The translations under genes and the position numbers were made by a program. From NCBI GenBank assembly GCA_947168065.1, contig CAMVKH010000003.1, positions 186,001 through 250,000 of the forward strand: DNA of 64,000 nt, written 5' to 3'. A model generated the notes under the pieces. The model was not told the origin of the DNA and did not search any database. It saw only the letters and a list, made by a program, of their open reading frames with translations. This document shows, piece after piece, positions 1 to 9,784 of the stretch; position 1 is the stretch's first letter; each line of letters opens with the position of its first letter. The DNA is from an uncultured Bacteroidales bacterium. GTDB lineage: Bacteria; Bacteroidota; Bacteroidia; Bacteroidales; UBA932.

Positions 1-142
1 CGTAAATGACTTTCTCGCGGCTGAACCGTTCGAGGAAATCGTAGCTGCGGCGGACACAGTCCATCGCTTCCGGGCCGATTTCCAGTTTCCGGCCTTCATA
101 GACGACCTGTTCCAGCAGGTCGAGGGTGAGTCTGTTTTCCAT
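1..142 (-). CDS. Histidine/aromatic amino acid ammonia-lyase, N-terminal 47 residues (partial)
   Basis: Only the first 47 residues lie in the window; the gene runs off the left edge on the minus strand. The translation starts MENRLTLDLLEQVVYEG and ends with FLERFSREKVIY, which matches the segment just before the INTGFG motif of the HAL/PAL family. That family uses an MIO prosthetic group formed from an Ala-Ser-Gly triad to remove ammonia from histidine, phenylalanine or tyrosine; the triad itself is outside the window, so the substrate cannot be told. The ATG at 142 lies 13 bases downstream of the gpmI stop codon, so the two are probably co-transcribed. The family call rests on a short stretch. 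Confidence 0.6.
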   Translation of the reverse strand, partial: MENRLTLDLLEQVVYEGRKLEIGPEAMDCVRRSYDFLERFSREKVIY

Positions 143-155
143 CGGAGGGCGCGGC

Positions 156-1679
156 TTAGATCAGAGGTTCCGCGGTCATGGCGGCCGGCTGCGGGATGCC
201 CATCAGTTTGAGGATGGTCGGTGCGACGTTGCACAGGGCGCCGTCTTTGACGTTCTTGACCTGGTCGCCGGCGCCGATGACGATGAACTGCACCGTGTTG
301 AGCGAGTGGGCGGTGTTGGGGCTGCCGTCGGGGTTGACCGCGAAGTCGGCGTTGCCGTGGTCGGCGGTCAGCAGCACGACATAATCCTTGGCGAGCGCTT
401 CTTCCACCACGCGGCCGACCAGTTTGTCAACGCAGGTGACAGCCTGGGTGATGGACATATACACGCCGGTGTGGCCCACCATGTCGCCGTTGGCGAAGTT
501 CAGGATGATGAGGTCTTCCTTGCCGGTACGGATCACGTCGATCAGTTTCTCGGCCACTTCGGGGGCGCTCATCTGGGGCAGCAGGTCGTAGGTCGGCACC
601 TTGGGAGAGTTGACCAGGATGCGGTCTTCGTTTTCAAACTGGGTCTCGCGGCCGCCGTTGAAGAAGAAGGTCACGTGGGCGTATTTTTCGGTTTCGGCGA
701 TGCGCAGCTGGCGCCGTCCGGCCTTGGCGACGGTCTCGCCGAGGGTATCCTGCACGAGTTCCTTGTCGAAGAGGATGTGGACGCCGGTGAAGGAAGCGTC
801 GTACGGGGTCAGGCAGCAGTAGTACAGGGGGATGGTGTGCATGCCTTCCTCCGGCATGTCCTGCTGCGTGAGCACGGTGGTCAGTTCGCGGGCGCGGTCG
901 TTGCGGAAGTTGTAGAAGATGATGGCGTCGCCTTCTTCGACCTTGGCCAGCGGCTGGCCGTCGGGACCGGTGACGACGATCGGTTTGATGAACTCATCGG
1001 TCACGTCGGCATCGTAGGAGGCCTGGATGCCTTCCGTGGCGGAGGTGAAAGCGGTGCCCTTGCCCTCGACCAGCAGGTCGTAGGCGTCTTTGATGCGGTT
1101 CCAGCGCTTGTCGCGGTCCATGGCGTAGAAGCGGCCGCAGACCGTGGCGACCTTGCCCGTGGTCTCGGCCATCTTGCTCTCCAGCTCGGCGACGAAACCC
1201 TTGCCGCTGCGCGGGTCGGTGTCTCGGCCGTCCATAAAGGCGTGGACGAAGACTTTCTCCAGACCCTGCTCCTTGGCTACCCGCAGGAATTCATACACGT
1301 GGTCGAGGGAGGAGTGGACGCCGCCATGGGAGGTCAGACCCATCAGGTGGAGTTTCTTCCCGGAGGTCTTCACATAGTCGAACACGGCTTTGATCTCCTT
1401 GTTTTCCAGCAGTTTGTGCTCACGGCAGGCGATGTTGATCTTGACCAGGTCCTGATAGACGACCCTGCCGGCGCCCAGGTTCATGTGGCCGACTTCGGAG
1501 TTGCCCATCTGGCCGTCGGGAAGACCGACCCACTCGCCGCAGGCCTGCAGGTGGCTGAAAGGGTATTTTGCCCGGAGGGCGTCTATGTTGGGTGTGCCTT
1601 GTGTCCAGATCGCGTTGGAATAGTCGTGGCGGCCTTCTCCCCAGCCGTCCAAAATCATCAAAAGAACCTTCTTATCCAT
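156..1679 (-). CDS. gpmI: 2,3-bisphosphoglycerate-independent phosphoglycerate mutase
   Basis: This 507-residue cytoplasmic enzyme interconverts 3- and 2-phosphoglycerate in glycolysis using two manganese ions and a phosphoserine intermediate. The N-terminal metal-binding motif DGWGEG is at residues 11-16, and the catalytic serine is Ser61 within [15 protein letters not shown]-terminal metal motif TADHGNAD is present near residue 440. Length is normal for the family (about 505-515). The start ATG at 1679 follows a TAATTTTG -7 box on the minus strand (1712-1719), giving a leader of roughly 25 bases. It is divergent from rnr. Confidence 0.96.
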   Translation of the reverse strand: MDKKVLLMILDGWGEGRHDYSNAIWTQGTPNIDALRAKYPFSHLQACGEWVGLPDGQMGNSEVGHMNLGAGRVVYQDLVKINIACREHKLLENKEIKAVFDYVKTSGKKLHLMGLTSHGGVHSSLDHVYEFLRVAKEQGLEKVFVHAFMDGRDTDPRSGKGFVAELESKMAETTGKVATVCGRFYAMDRDKRWNRIKDAYDLLVEGKGTAFTSATEGIQASYDADVTDEFIKPIVVTGPDGQPLAKVEEGDAIIFYNFRNDRARELTTVLTQQDMPEEGMHTIPLYYCCLTPYDASFTGVHILFDKELVQDTLGETVAKAGRRQLRIAETEKYAHVTFFFNGGRETQFENEDRILVNSPKVPTYDLLPQMSAPEVAEKLIDVIRTGKEDLIILNFANGDMVGHTGVYMSITQAVTCVDKLVGRVVEEALAKDYVVLLTADHGNADFAVNPDGSPNTAHSLNTVQFIVIGAGDQVKNVKDGALCNVAPTILKLMGIPQPAAMTAEPLI

Positions 1680-1687
1680 ATTTTTAT

Positions 1688-1719
1688 TAATTTTGTCTGA
1701 TTGTAATGCTGCAAAATTA
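1688..1719. promoter_or_regulatory. Divergent Bacteroidetes-type -7 boxes for gpmI and rnr
   Basis: The 48-base gap between gpmI and rnr holds two TAATTTTG boxes of the TAnnTTTG type: 1688-1695 on the plus strand, serving rnr (ATG at 1728), and 1712-1719 on the minus strand, serving gpmI (ATG at 1679). They face away from each other with 16 bases between them, so the two polymerase footprints must overlap and the promoters are likely to compete. No clear -33 TTTG was picked out for either. Confidence 0.6.
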
Positions 1720-1727
1720 AGGAATAT

Positions 1728-3809
1728 ATGGCTTCATCGAATCGCAAAACCGGCAAAAAGGGAAAAAATACCAACAAAAGGGGAGAGGGTGCGCTCAAGC
1801 GGGCGAAGCGGCTGGCACGGGGAGAACAGGAGCCTGTCCGGACGAAGGAACGCCGCTCCAAGTCGGTGGAGGAATTCGAGGGGACGGTCTCCCTTTCGCG
1901 CGACGGTTTCGGCTTCGTGAAAGTGGAGGGACGCACGGAAGACATCTTCATCCCCATGCGCAAACTCCACTTCGCGCTCAACGGCGATTTCGTGAAGATC
2001 GAAGTCTCGAAGCGCCGGCTCCAGGCCGGAGCCGCGGGCCGCAGCCTCGAAGGCGAGGTGGTCAAGATCATCCGGCGCAGCACCAAGCCGCATATCGGTA
2101 TCCTGGTGGTCCGCGGGCGGCAGGTCTGGGCCATCGTCGAAAGCAAGAACATGCCCTACGATATCCGGATCGACGTCGCCGGTCCGGACGAACTTCCCGA
2201 GATCGGCGGCCTGAAAGCCGCCCACGGCATGAAGGTCGCCGTGCTGGTGACGGACTGGCCCAAGCGCAGCGCCGAGCCGGTCGGCCGCATCGTCGACGTG
2301 CTGGGTGTCCCGGGTGAGAACGATACCGAGATGCACGCCATCCTGGCCGAGTTCCAGCTGCCTTACCGTTTCGAACCCGAAGTGGAGAAGGCGGCCGACA
2401 AGATATCGGAAGCCATCACGGCCAAAGACCTGGCAGGCCGCCGCGACTTCCGCGGCGTGACGACCTTCACCATCGACCCCTCGGACGCCAAGGACTTCGA
2501 CGACGCGCTGTCCTTCCGCACCTTGGAGAACGGCAACATGGAAGTCGGCATCCACATCGCCGACGTGACGTACTACGTGACACCCGGTTCGCCGGTCGAC
2601 AAGGAAGCGTTTGCCCGCGGCACCTCGGTCTATCTGGTGGACCGTACCATCCCGATGCTGCCCGAGAAGCTCTCCAACAAGCTCTGCTCGCTCCGTCCGC
2701 ACGAGGACAAGCTCACGTTCAGCGCCGTGTTCGAACTGAACGCCAAAGCGAAAGTCATCGCGCAGTGGTTCGGCCGCACCGTCATCAATTCCGACCAGCG
2801 CTTCGACTACGAGCAGGCGCAGCGCATCATCGAGACGGGTGAGGGCCCCCTTGCCGCGGAGATCGGCCAGCTGCACGCACTGGCCACCATCCTGCGCAAG
2901 CAGCGCTTCGAACACGGAGCCATCTCCTTCGAACGGCCCGAGATGAAAGTCATCGTCGACCCGCAGGGCCGGCCGCTCGACGTCGTGCAGAAGGAGAGCA
3001 AGGAGAGCAACTGGCTCATCGAGGAATTCATGCTGCTGGCCAACCGCTGTGTGGCGGAATACGTGACCAAGCGCTGCAAGGCCAAGAATCCGACCTTCGT
3101 CTATCGTATCCACGAGAACCCCGATCCCGAGAAACTCGACAGCCTGCGCAACTTCGCCAAGAGTTTCGGCCACAAGCTGGGCGATACGTCCGACCCGAAA
3201 CAAGCCGCGGGCGCGCTCAACGACCTGATGAAGGAGGCCAAGGGCAAGCCCGAGGAAAACGCGCTGCAACTGCTGGCCCTGCGCAGCATGGCGCGCGCCC
3301 GCTACTCGACCGACAACGTGGGCCACTACGGACTTGCCTTCCAGTACTATACCCACTTCACCTCGCCCATCCGCCGCTATCCCGACATGATGGTGCACCG
3401 CCTGCTGGCGATGTACATGGACGGAGCCACTTCGCAGGACAAGCTCTACTACGAGAACTGCTGCGAGCACAGTTCCGTCCGCGAACAGATTGCCACCGAC
3501 GCCGAGCGGGCCTCCATCAAGTTCAAGATGGTGGAATTCATGCAGGACAAGATCGGCCGGATCTTCGAAGGCCACGTCAGCGGCTTGACCGAATGGGGCA
3601 TCTATGTGGAGATCGAGCCCACGAAGATCGAGGGCATGGTCTCGCTGCGCGAAATCCGCAGCGACTGGTATCAGTTTGATGAAGAGAAATATGAAACGCG
3701 TGGCAAGGCATCCGGCCGGGTCTTCCATCTGGGCGACCCGGTGAAAGTCCGTGTCCTGCGCGCCAACCTTGAACAAAAAATCATTGATTATGAACTTGTT
3801 GAAGAATAA
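1728..3809 (+). CDS. rnr: Ribonuclease R (RNase II/VacB family 3'-5' exoribonuclease)
   Basis: This 693-residue enzyme degrades structured RNA processively from the 3' end. It has a Lys/Arg-rich N-terminus (residues 1-45), cold-shock-like RNA-binding domains up to about residue 200, an RNB catalytic domain with the metal-binding cluster [10 protein letters not shown] (Asp250, Asp256, Asp258, Asp259), and a C-terminal S1 domain from about residue 610 ([20 protein letters not shown]). Length is usual for Bacteroidetes, shorter than the 813 residues of E. coli because the C-terminal basic tail is missing. Its last 20 bases overlap the start of the next gene, which suggests coupled translation. 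Confidence 0.95.
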   Translation: MASSNRKTGKKGKNTNKRGEGALKRAKRLARGEQEPVRTKERRSKSVEEFEGTVSLSRDGFGFVKVEGRTEDIFIPMRKLHFALNGDFVKIEVSKRRLQAGAAGRSLEGEVVKIIRRSTKPHIGILVVRGRQVWAIVESKNMPYDIRIDVAGPDELPEIGGLKAAHGMKVAVLVTDWPKRSAEPVGRIVDVLGVPGENDTEMHAILAEFQLPYRFEPEVEKAADKISEAITAKDLAGRRDFRGVTTFTIDPSDAKDFDDALSFRTLENGNMEVGIHIADVTYYVTPGSPVDKEAFARGTSVYLVDRTIPMLPEKLSNKLCSLRPHEDKLTFSAVFELNAKAKVIAQWFGRTVINSDQRFDYEQAQRIIETGEGPLAAEIGQLHALATILRKQRFEHGAISFERPEMKVIVDPQGRPLDVVQKESKESNWLIEEFMLLANRCVAEYVTKRCKAKNPTFVYRIHENPDPEKLDSLRNFAKSFGHKLGDTSDPKQAAGALNDLMKEAKGKPEENALQLLALRSMARARYSTDNVGHYGLAFQYYTHFTSPIRRYPDMMVHRLLAMYMDGATSQDKLYYENCCEHSSVREQIATDAERASIKFKMVEFMQDKIGRIFEGHVSGLTEWGIYVEIEPTKIEGMVSLREIRSDWYQFDEEKYETRGKASGRVFHLGDPVKVRVLRANLEQKIIDYELVEE

Positions 3810-4659
3810 TCTGATCGTATTGGCCGTCCTGCTGCTGGGCTGCTGCACTTCTACGGCGCAGGAGTCCGGGATCCTGGCCGGCGGCGACTGGTCGGAAGAG
3901 ACCGTCGCCGAAGGAATCGTCCTCCGCCGGGCTGCCTTTGCGGAGAATCTGTTCGGCGCCAACCAATATCTCTGTGTGCTGGAAATCGCGCCGGGAGCCC
4001 GGTTCGACATCGTTCCTTCGGTCGAGAAGACCCTCGAAACGACTTCGGCCCTGGCGGCCCGCTACGACGCCATCGCCGCCATCAACGGTTCATTCTTCAA
4101 CATGCGGGCACCCTATGGTTCCGTGAATTACCTGCGGGTGGACGGTGCGGAGCTGGCGCCGAATGCGCCGGATTCCTACGAGAATCCGCGCCGCGGCCGC
4201 AGCACGCGCCAGACCGGGGCCGTGGCCACCTTCCGCGGTGACATCTACGTGCTCAAGAGCGATGAGATCGCCCGCTGGGAGCGCGACATCGAAGCCGAAG
4301 ACGTAGTCACCACAGGTCCGATGCTGCTCGTGGCGGGAGAAGCCGAACCGCAGGCCAAAGACAAGTTCAACACCAACCGCCATCCCCGTACGGCTGTGGG
4401 TGTCCGTCCCGACGGCACCGTCGTGCTGCTCGTGGCCGACGGCCGCAACAAGCAGGCCGCCGGCCTCTCGATGAACGAACTGCTGCAAGTGATGCAAGCC
4501 CTCGGCTGTGCAGACGCCGTCAACCTCGACGGCGGCGGTTCCACCACGATGGTCGTCCGCGGCCAGGTGGTCAACCACCCCAGCGATAACAAGGAATTCG
4601 ACGCCTCCGGCGAACGTCCCGTCGCCAACGCCATCATCGTCCGCCAGCCGACTCCCTGA
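3790..4659 (+). CDS. NAGPA/DUF2233-type phosphodiester glycosidase lipoprotein
   Basis: This 289-residue predicted lipoprotein begins at ATG 3790, inside the 3' end of rnr; that start gives a clean signal peptide with lipobox LLGC (Cys18), whereas the upstream in-frame start would not. The body carries the hallmarks of the NAGPA fold: AAINGSFFNMR, TGPMLLVAGE, HPRTAVGVRPDGTV and the strongly conserved NLDGGGSTTMVV near the C-terminus. Members cleave phosphodiester-linked sugars such as GlcNAc-1-phosphate diesters; in bacteria the natural substrate is usually unknown, with cell-wall polymers or exopolysaccharide as candidates. It probably works in the periplasm or at the surface. Confidence 0.85.
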   Translation: MNLLKNNLIVLAVLLLGCCTSTAQESGILAGGDWSEETVAEGIVLRRAAFAENLFGANQYLCVLEIAPGARFDIVPSVEKTLETTSALAARYDAIAAINGSFFNMRAPYGSVNYLRVDGAELAPNAPDSYENPRRGRSTRQTGAVATFRGDIYVLKSDEIARWERDIEAEDVVTTGPMLLVAGEAEPQAKDKFNTNRHPRTAVGVRPDGTVVLLVADGRNKQAAGLSMNELLQVMQALGCADAVNLDGGGSTTMVVRGQVVNHPSDNKEFDASGERPVANAIIVRQPTP

Positions 4660-4680
4660 CGGCCGTCGGCCGGGGCTTTC

Positions 4681-4704
4681 GTCATGCCCGTCTTGACCGG
4701 GTCT
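4681..4704. repeat. Degenerate copy of a dispersed short palindromic repeat
   Basis: The gap between the 3' ends of the NAGPA-like gene and recO reads like a mutated copy of the 25-base palindrome seen cleanly at 9805-9829: it shares the GTCAT opening, a TCTTGACCGGG core and a trailing TCT. The inverted arms are no longer perfect. It sits between two convergent genes. Confidence 0.5.
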
Positions 4705-5373
4705 CTATGCCAGGACGGCGTGGAGGACGTCGAGGCTTTTGGCGTCTATGGTGGCGCCCAGATGGTGGGAGAGGTATTGCAGCATCCGGCGGGAGAAGGC
4801 CTGCCGGCGGGTGGCCGAGAGCGGGATGGCCATCGTTTCTTCGAAGGAGGAACCCAGGATCTTGTGGAATAACGCTTCTTCGTCCGGACTGAACATGCCC
4901 GGCGGTTCGATGGCCGCGGCGTCCGGCATGAAGCCCATCTTGACGGCATAGGACACAAGGAACCACAACGGGAAATTGGCGACGCTGCCTTCGGTGGCGT
5001 CGAGGGCGACAATCGTCTCGGAGAGCCAGTCGAAAAACTGCGGGTCGGACAATTCGTTGGTAAAGCTGCGATAGAGTACTTCGCTGACGAACATCGCTAC
5101 CGAAGCTTTGACGCGGTCGCTGCGGATGGCGTGGAGGGCCGCTGCGGGTTCCCATTCCCGCAGCCAGGCCAGCGAACTTTTGGGCGATTCACCGCTGACG
5201 ACCTCGAGCACGCTCAGGGGATGGAAGGCGGCCGTGGCGTTGCCGCGCTTGAGACCCCGCACCAGGAAACTGCGGCGCCCGCTGAGCGAATCGACGGCGT
5301 GCAGGATCAGCGCGTGGTCGGAGTACTTCGTCAGGTGCAGGACGACTAGCCGTGATTTTGCAACAGATGGCAT
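4705..5373 (-). CDS. recO: DNA repair protein RecO
   Basis: This 222-residue protein matches RecO of the RecFOR gap-repair pathway, which removes SSB and loads RecA. The N-terminal OB-fold segment reads RLVVLHLTKYSDHALILHAVDSLSGRRSFLVRGL, the usual Bacteroidetes RecO pattern; the rest is the helical C-terminal domain. No zinc cysteines are seen, as in other Bacteroidetes members. The ATG at 5373 overlaps the rdgB 3' end by 28 bases, so it is read from the rdgB promoter and probably by translational coupling. Confidence 0.88.
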   Translation of the reverse strand: MPSVAKSRLVVLHLTKYSDHALILHAVDSLSGRRSFLVRGLKRGNATAAFHPLSVLEVVSGESPKSSLAWLREWEPAAALHAIRSDRVKASVAMFVSEVLYRSFTNELSDPQFFDWLSETIVALDATEGSVANFPLWFLVSYAVKMGFMPDAAAIEPPGMFSPDEEALFHKILGSSFEETMAIPLSATRRQAFSRRMLQYLSHHLGATIDAKSLDVLHAVLA

Positions 5374-5936
5374 TGGAGCATCCGCATGGCCTTTCCGCGG
5401 TGGGAAAGTTGGTTCTTTTCTTCGATCGAGATCTCGGCAAGCGTCACATCGAGGCCGATTGGAACAAAAATTGAATCATAGCCGAAACCTTGGACCCCCT
5501 CGCTCTCCTGCAGGGCGATGTGGCCCTCGCAAGTTCCTTCAAAGACTTGGAGCGCACCGTCTTCGATGAGCGCGACCACGCAGCGGAAGCGCGCCGAACG
5601 CTTTTCGAAAGGAAGGCCCTCGAGTTCCCGGAGCACCCTGCGGCGGTTGGCGGCCGGATCCTTGTCCTCGCCTGCGTAGCGGGCGGTGTGGACGCCGGGG
5701 GCGCCGCCAAGCGCATCGATTTCCAGACCCGTGTCGTCGGCGAAGCAGTCCTGCTGGAAGTGGTTCCACACGGCGCAGGCTTTCTGGATGGAGTTGCCCC
5801 GCAGCGTATCGCAGGTTTCCGGCAGGTCGCCGGGAAGGCCTTTCGAAGCGGGGGTGACGACGTGGAAGCGGGGGCCCAGAATGGCCTGGGCTTCTTCCCG
5901 TTTGTGGGGGTTGTTGGTGGCGAAAAGGATGTCCAT
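5346..5936 (-). CDS. rdgB: XTP/dITP diphosphatase (non-canonical purine NTP pyrophosphatase, HAM1 family)
   Basis: This 196-residue cytoplasmic housekeeping enzyme hydrolyses XTP, dITP and ITP to monophosphates to keep deaminated purines out of DNA and RNA. Family motifs are complete: FATNNPHKREEA at the N-terminus, FADDTGLEIDALGGAPGVHTARYAG in the middle, FGYDSIF and SHRGKAM at the end. The start at 5936 was chosen over a longer in-frame extension because the family begins at exactly this MDILFATNN motif. A TAACTTTG -7 box on the minus strand (5960-5967) lies 23 bases upstream. Confidence 0.95.
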   Translation of the reverse strand: MDILFATNNPHKREEAQAILGPRFHVVTPASKGLPGDLPETCDTLRGNSIQKACAVWNHFQQDCFADDTGLEIDALGGAPGVHTARYAGEDKDPAANRRRVLRELEGLPFEKRSARFRCVVALIEDGALQVFEGTCEGHIALQESEGVQGFGYDSIFVPIGLDVTLAEISIEEKNQLSHRGKAMRMLQCHLLQNHG

Positions 5937-5959
5937 TGTTGGCTGGGGCTTTGCGGAAA

Positions 5960-5988
5960 CAAAGTTACGGATAAAAATGTTACTTTTG
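5960..5988. promoter_or_regulatory. Divergent -7 boxes for rdgB-recO and the S41 peptidase gene
   Basis: Between rdgB and the S41 gene there is TAACTTTG on the minus strand (5960-5967) and TACTTTTG on the plus strand (5981-5988). Both fit TAnnTTTG and leave short leaders (about 17 and 15 bases). The -33 elements are not obvious. Confidence 0.55.
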
Positions 5989-6009
5989 TAAGTTATATCA
6001 ACTCGAGAG

Positions 6010-7578
6010 ATGAAAAGAAAGATGCTTTGGACGGCGCTGGCCGTCGCGACACTGTGTGCATCGGTGTCGGTGGAAACGAAGGCGCAGAGCCAGGATTTCA
6101 AACTGGGACAGAGCCTGGAGGTGGAGTATGCCGTCCTGCGCGAGCTGGCGCAGGCCTACGTCGATACGGTCAATTTCGACAAAATGGTCATCGCAGGCGT
6201 GCGGGCGATGCTCGCCACACTCGATCCGTATACGGTGTATATTTCTGAAGATGAAGGAGAAGACTTTGAGCTGCTGACCACTGGAAACTACGGTGGCGTC
6301 GGTGCGCTGATCCGCAAGGCGCCCGGTGAAGGCGTCCGCATCATCGAGCCTTACGAAGGCTCTCCGGCCGCCAAGTACGGCCTTGAGCCCGGCGACACGA
6401 TTATCGAGATCGACGGCATCCCTGTCTATGAGGAAACATCTGAGCAGAGTTCCGGAAGGATGAAGGGCCAGCCCGGCACGGAGGTGAAATTCAAACTCAT
6501 CAAAGGCCGTACGAAAGACACGGTGGACGTGACGGTGGTCCGCGAGCGGATCCACGTGTCCGACATCACCTATGCCGGCATCTACAAAGATGACATCGGC
6601 TACATCCAGCTGACCGGCTATACCGCCAAGATGGCCGAAGAGTTCAAGGAAACGCTGCTCCGTCTCAAGGAAGCCGGCGCGAAACGCCTGGTCATCGACC
6701 TGCGCGACAATGGCGGCGGCGTGATGGACGAAGCCATCAGCCTGGTCTCGCTCTTCGTGCCGAAGGGAACCCTCGTGGTGTCTTCCAAGGGCCGCGTGCC
6801 CGAGATGAACCGGGAATACCGCACGACCGAGTCGCCCGTCGATACGCTGATGCCTCTTCTCGTGATGGTCAACGGCAACTCCGCTTCCGCCTCCGAGATT
6901 ACGGCCGGTGCCCTGCAGGACCTGGGCCGCGCCACGATCGCAGGTACCCGTTCCTTCGGTAAGGGCCTCATCCAGTCGGTCCGTCCGATGCCCTACAACA
7001 CCCAGATGAAACTCACGACCGGCAAGTACTATACGCCCAGCGGCCGCTGCGTGCAGGCCATCGACTACAGCAACCGCCACGAAGACGGTACGCTCGACAA
7101 GGATGCGAACGGCGGCATCGCCCCGGACATCACGGTCGAGGGTCATCCCTACAGCCGCCCCACGGTGTCGCTCATCTACTACGACATCCTGGGCTCCTAT
7201 GCCATCGAATACTACCTCAAACACGAGACCATCGACCGCGATTTCCATCTGACGGATGCGGAGTATGAAGACTTCGTCGCCTATGCCGCCGCCCAGGACT
7301 TCGACGCCCGCACGGCCGCCCAGACCGCGCTCGACCAGATGATCCGCGCCGCCAAGGCGGAAGATCTCTATGAGAACTACAAGGAAGAGATCGAGGCGCT
7401 CCAGAAGAAAGTCAATATGGACAAAGCGGCCGTTCTGCGCGCCAAGAAAGCGGAAATCCTGCCCTTGGTAGAGCAGGAAATCGTCACGCGCTACTATTTC
7501 AACCGTGCCAGCGTGCCGGTAGCACTGCGTTACGACGAGCAGCTTCGCGAAGCCGTCGACAAGTGGGTGTCCCAATAA
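6010..7578 (+). CDS. S41 family C-terminal processing peptidase
   Basis: This 522-residue exported serine peptidase has a signal peptide at residues 1-26, an N-terminal helical segment, a PDZ domain at about 85-175 (NYGGVGALIRKAPGEGVRI and the EPGDTIIEIDG loop), and the protease core from about 190. The catalytic serine lies within NGNSASASEI (residues 288-297) and the general-base lysine is Lys318 in RSFGKGL, the Ser-Lys dyad of the Prc/CtpA family. Such enzymes trim C-termini of exported proteins or act on cell-wall hydrolases. The last 49 bases overlap the 3' end of the convergent U32 gene. Confidence 0.93.
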   Translation: MKRKMLWTALAVATLCASVSVETKAQSQDFKLGQSLEVEYAVLRELAQAYVDTVNFDKMVIAGVRAMLATLDPYTVYISEDEGEDFELLTTGNYGGVGALIRKAPGEGVRIIEPYEGSPAAKYGLEPGDTIIEIDGIPVYEETSEQSSGRMKGQPGTEVKFKLIKGRTKDTVDVTVVRERIHVSDITYAGIYKDDIGYIQLTGYTAKMAEEFKETLLRLKEAGAKRLVIDLRDNGGGVMDEAISLVSLFVPKGTLVVSSKGRVPEMNREYRTTESPVDTLMPLLVMVNGNSASASEITAGALQDLGRATIAGTRSFGKGLIQSVRPMPYNTQMKLTTGKYYTPSGRCVQAIDYSNRHEDGTLDKDANGGIAPDITVEGHPYSRPTVSLIYYDILGSYAIEYYLKHETIDRDFHLTDAEYEDFVAYAAAQDFDARTAAQTALDQMIRAAKAEDLYENYKEEIEALQKKVNMDKAAVLRAKKAEILPLVEQEIVTRYYFNRASVPVALRYDEQLREAVDKWVSQ

Positions 7579-8798
7579 TACACCTTATCGCCCCGACGGA
7601 CGCGTTCGGGGACGGGAATGGAACAGAGGTCGCCTTTGGCGGCCTCTTCCAGTATATGGCTGTCGTCCAGGCGGATTTCAGAGACGACGGTTTCGACGAC
7701 GCCGGTGGTGGAGCCTGAGATCAGCAGGGTGTCTCCGACGCGGAAGCTTCCGGTTTCCATCAGGATCTCCGCTACGCCGTGGCGGCCGTAATAGTTGGTG
7801 ACCTTGCCCAGATAGATTTTCGTGCGCTTGGCCTGGTTGCCGTACACCTCGCTCCACTCGCCGAGCCGGGCGCCCTGGTAATAGCCGTCCCAGAAGCCAC
7901 GGTTGAAGACCGTGGCGAGGCGCTCCTTGAGCGCGGCGCCCAGCTCCGGCGTGAAGCGGCCCGCCTCGATGGCGTCGGCGGCCTCGCGGTAGGCCTGCGT
8001 GACCGTCTTCACGTATTCGGCGCTGCGGGCGCGTCCTTCAATCTTGAAGACCGTGGCCCCGGCATCTGCCATCTTGTCGAGGAACTCGATGGTGCACAGG
8101 TCTTTGGGCGACATGATGTACTGGTTGTCGATGAGCAGCTTCCGGCCCGATTCCAGGTCGGTCACTTCGTAGCCGCGCCGGCATACCTGGTAGCAGTTGC
8201 CACGGTTGGCCGAAGCGTTGTGTTCGTGGAGCGACAGATAGCATTTGCCCGAAATGGCCATGCAGAGCGCACCGTGGCAGAACATTTCGATCTGCACCGG
8301 ACGGCCCGACGGTCCGCAGATGCCCTCGCGGGCGACCGCCTCGGAGATGGCGCGCACTTGATGCAGGTTGAGTTCGCGGGCCAGGACCACCACGTCGGCG
8401 AACTGGCTGTAGAAGCGCAGACTCTCCACGTTCGACACGCTGAGTTGCGTGGAGATGTGCACTTCCAGACCGAGCCGCCGCGCCTCGGCGATGGCGGCCA
8501 TGTCGGAAGCGATGATGGCGCTGATGCCTGCCTCCCGTGCCGCCAGCAGCGTTTCGCGCATGGGAGCGAGGTCTTCGTCGTAGAGGGTGATGTTGAGGGT
8601 CAGGTAGGTACGTACGCCGTTTGCGCGGCAGATCGCGCAGATTTGCGGGAGGTCTTCCGCGGCGAAATTGTTGGCGGAATGCGAACGCATGTTGAGGCGG
8701 CCGATGCCGAAATACACGGCATTCGCTCCGCCCTGGATGGCGGCCTGCAGGCATTCGAAGTTGCCGGCAGGCGCCATGATCTCAAACCTATTTTTCAC
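7530..8798 (-). CDS. Peptidase U32 family protein
   Basis: This 422-residue protein has the U32 signature: EIMAPAGNFECLQAAIQGGANAVYFG at the N-terminus and the cysteine motif EMFCHGALCMAISGKCYLS in the middle, followed by IDNQYIMSPKDLCTIEFLDKM. Members include collagenase-like PrtC, but the better-studied relatives (RlhA, TrhP, UbiU/V) act in RNA hydroxylation or ubiquinone synthesis, so a tRNA/rRNA-modifying role is at least as likely as proteolysis. The GTG at 8798 is preferred because VKNRFEIMAPAG fits family N-termini; ATG 8777 is the alternative. It overlaps the upstream prenyltransferase stop by 11 bases. Confidence 0.85.
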   Translation of the reverse strand: MKNRFEIMAPAGNFECLQAAIQGGANAVYFGIGRLNMRSHSANNFAAEDLPQICAICRANGVRTYLTLNITLYDEDLAPMRETLLAAREAGISAIIASDMAAIAEARRLGLEVHISTQLSVSNVESLRFYSQFADVVVLARELNLHQVRAISEAVAREGICGPSGRPVQIEMFCHGALCMAISGKCYLSLHEHNASANRGNCYQVCRRGYEVTDLESGRKLLIDNQYIMSPKDLCTIEFLDKMADAGATVFKIEGRARSAEYVKTVTQAYREAADAIEAGRFTPELGAALKERLATVFNRGFWDGYYQGARLGEWSEVYGNQAKRTKIYLGKVTNYYGRHGVAEILMETGSFRVGDTLLISGSTTGVVETVVSEIRLDDSHILEEAAKGDLCSIPVPERVRRGDKVYYWDTHLSTASRSCSS

Positions 8799-9765
8799 GG
8801 TGGATGATTTCTTCGGCGAAACGCTCGAGCTGCACCGTACGGGAAGGAGCGATACCGGCCCGGGCCAGGTCGGACATGGCCTTTTTGTGCCAGACAAGAA
8901 TCTCTGCCTCAGCGGCTTCCTTGACGCCCAGCTCGACGTAGATCTGGCGCACGGCTTCGACTTTTTCGGCGCGGGCTTCCTCGCCCAGGTGCATCAGCTC
9001 CTGGAGCTTCTGCTTGCGCGCCACGTCGGCGCGGCGGAGGCATTCCACCAGCAGCCAGGTTTTCTTGTTGTTGGTGATGTCACCGCCGATCTTCTTGCCG
9101 AACACCTGCTCGTTGCCGAAGGTGTCCAGGTAGTCGTCGGTGATCTGGAAGGCGATGCCCAGCTTGTAGCCGAAATCATACAGGGCCTGGCACACTTGAG
9201 GGGAGCCGTCGCCCAGCAGCGCGCCCATCTTCGCGGCACAGGCCAGGAGAACGGCGGTCTTGAGCCCGATCATGTTCAGGTAGTCGTCCATCGTGATGAA
9301 GGGCATCGATTCGAAGTCCATGTCGTACTGCTGGCCTTCGCAGACCTGCATCGCGGTACCCGTGAACAGGTCGAGCGCCTGCGGCAGGACCTCCGGCCTG
9401 GCATACGCCAGATACTTGTAGGCCAGGATCGACATCACGTCGCCCGAAAGGATGGCGATGTTCTCGTTCCACTTCTTGTAGACGGTCAGGCAGCCGCGCC
9501 GGGTGTCGGAGCGGTCCATGATGTCGTCGTGGATGAGCGTGAATTCGTGGAAGACTTCCAGGGCCATCGCAGGGAAAATCTCCGCGTTGCGGAAGTCGTC
9601 TGTGAGCAGGTTGCAGGTCAGCAGACAAAGTTTCGGACGGATGCGTTTTCCGCCGATCGACATCATGTAGTCGAGCGGAGCATACAGGTTGGCCGGTTCA
9701 AGACGGACATGCTGCAGCTTGGCGCAGTTGTCCAGAATGTGGTCGATCTCTTCAAGGGTGTACAT
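8788..9765 (-). CDS. Polyprenyl synthetase (trans-isoprenyl diphosphate synthase)
   Basis: This 325-residue enzyme condenses isopentenyl diphosphate units onto an allylic diphosphate. The first aspartate-rich motif DDIMD is at residues 80-84, followed by the DTRRG basic site, and the second motif TDDYLD lies near residue 205, followed by EQVFGKKIGGDI. Phe75, five residues before the first motif, would favour a short product such as farnesyl or geranylgeranyl diphosphate; this is inference. The start at 9765 was chosen because upstream in-frame codons translate a dispersed repeat and the promoter. A TATCTTTG -7 box (9785-9792, minus) precedes it. Confidence 0.9.
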   Translation of the reverse strand: MYTLEEIDHILDNCAKLQHVRLEPANLYAPLDYMMSIGGKRIRPKLCLLTCNLLTDDFRNAEIFPAMALEVFHEFTLIHDDIMDRSDTRRGCLTVYKKWNENIAILSGDVMSILAYKYLAYARPEVLPQALDLFTGTAMQVCEGQQYDMDFESMPFITMDDYLNMIGLKTAVLLACAAKMGALLGDGSPQVCQALYDFGYKLGIAFQITDDYLDTFGNEQVFGKKIGGDITNNKKTWLLVECLRRADVARKQKLQELMHLGEEARAEKVEAVRQIYVELGVKEAAEAEILVWHKKAMSDLARAGIAPSRTVQLERFAEEIIHREK

Positions 9766-9784
9766 AGAACGAACAATTGTCAGA

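Noticed and set aside
1734-4010. A 758-residue minus-strand open frame opposite rnr
   Set aside because: RNase R on the plus strand is unmistakable and fills the region; the reverse frame is a codon-bias shadow.
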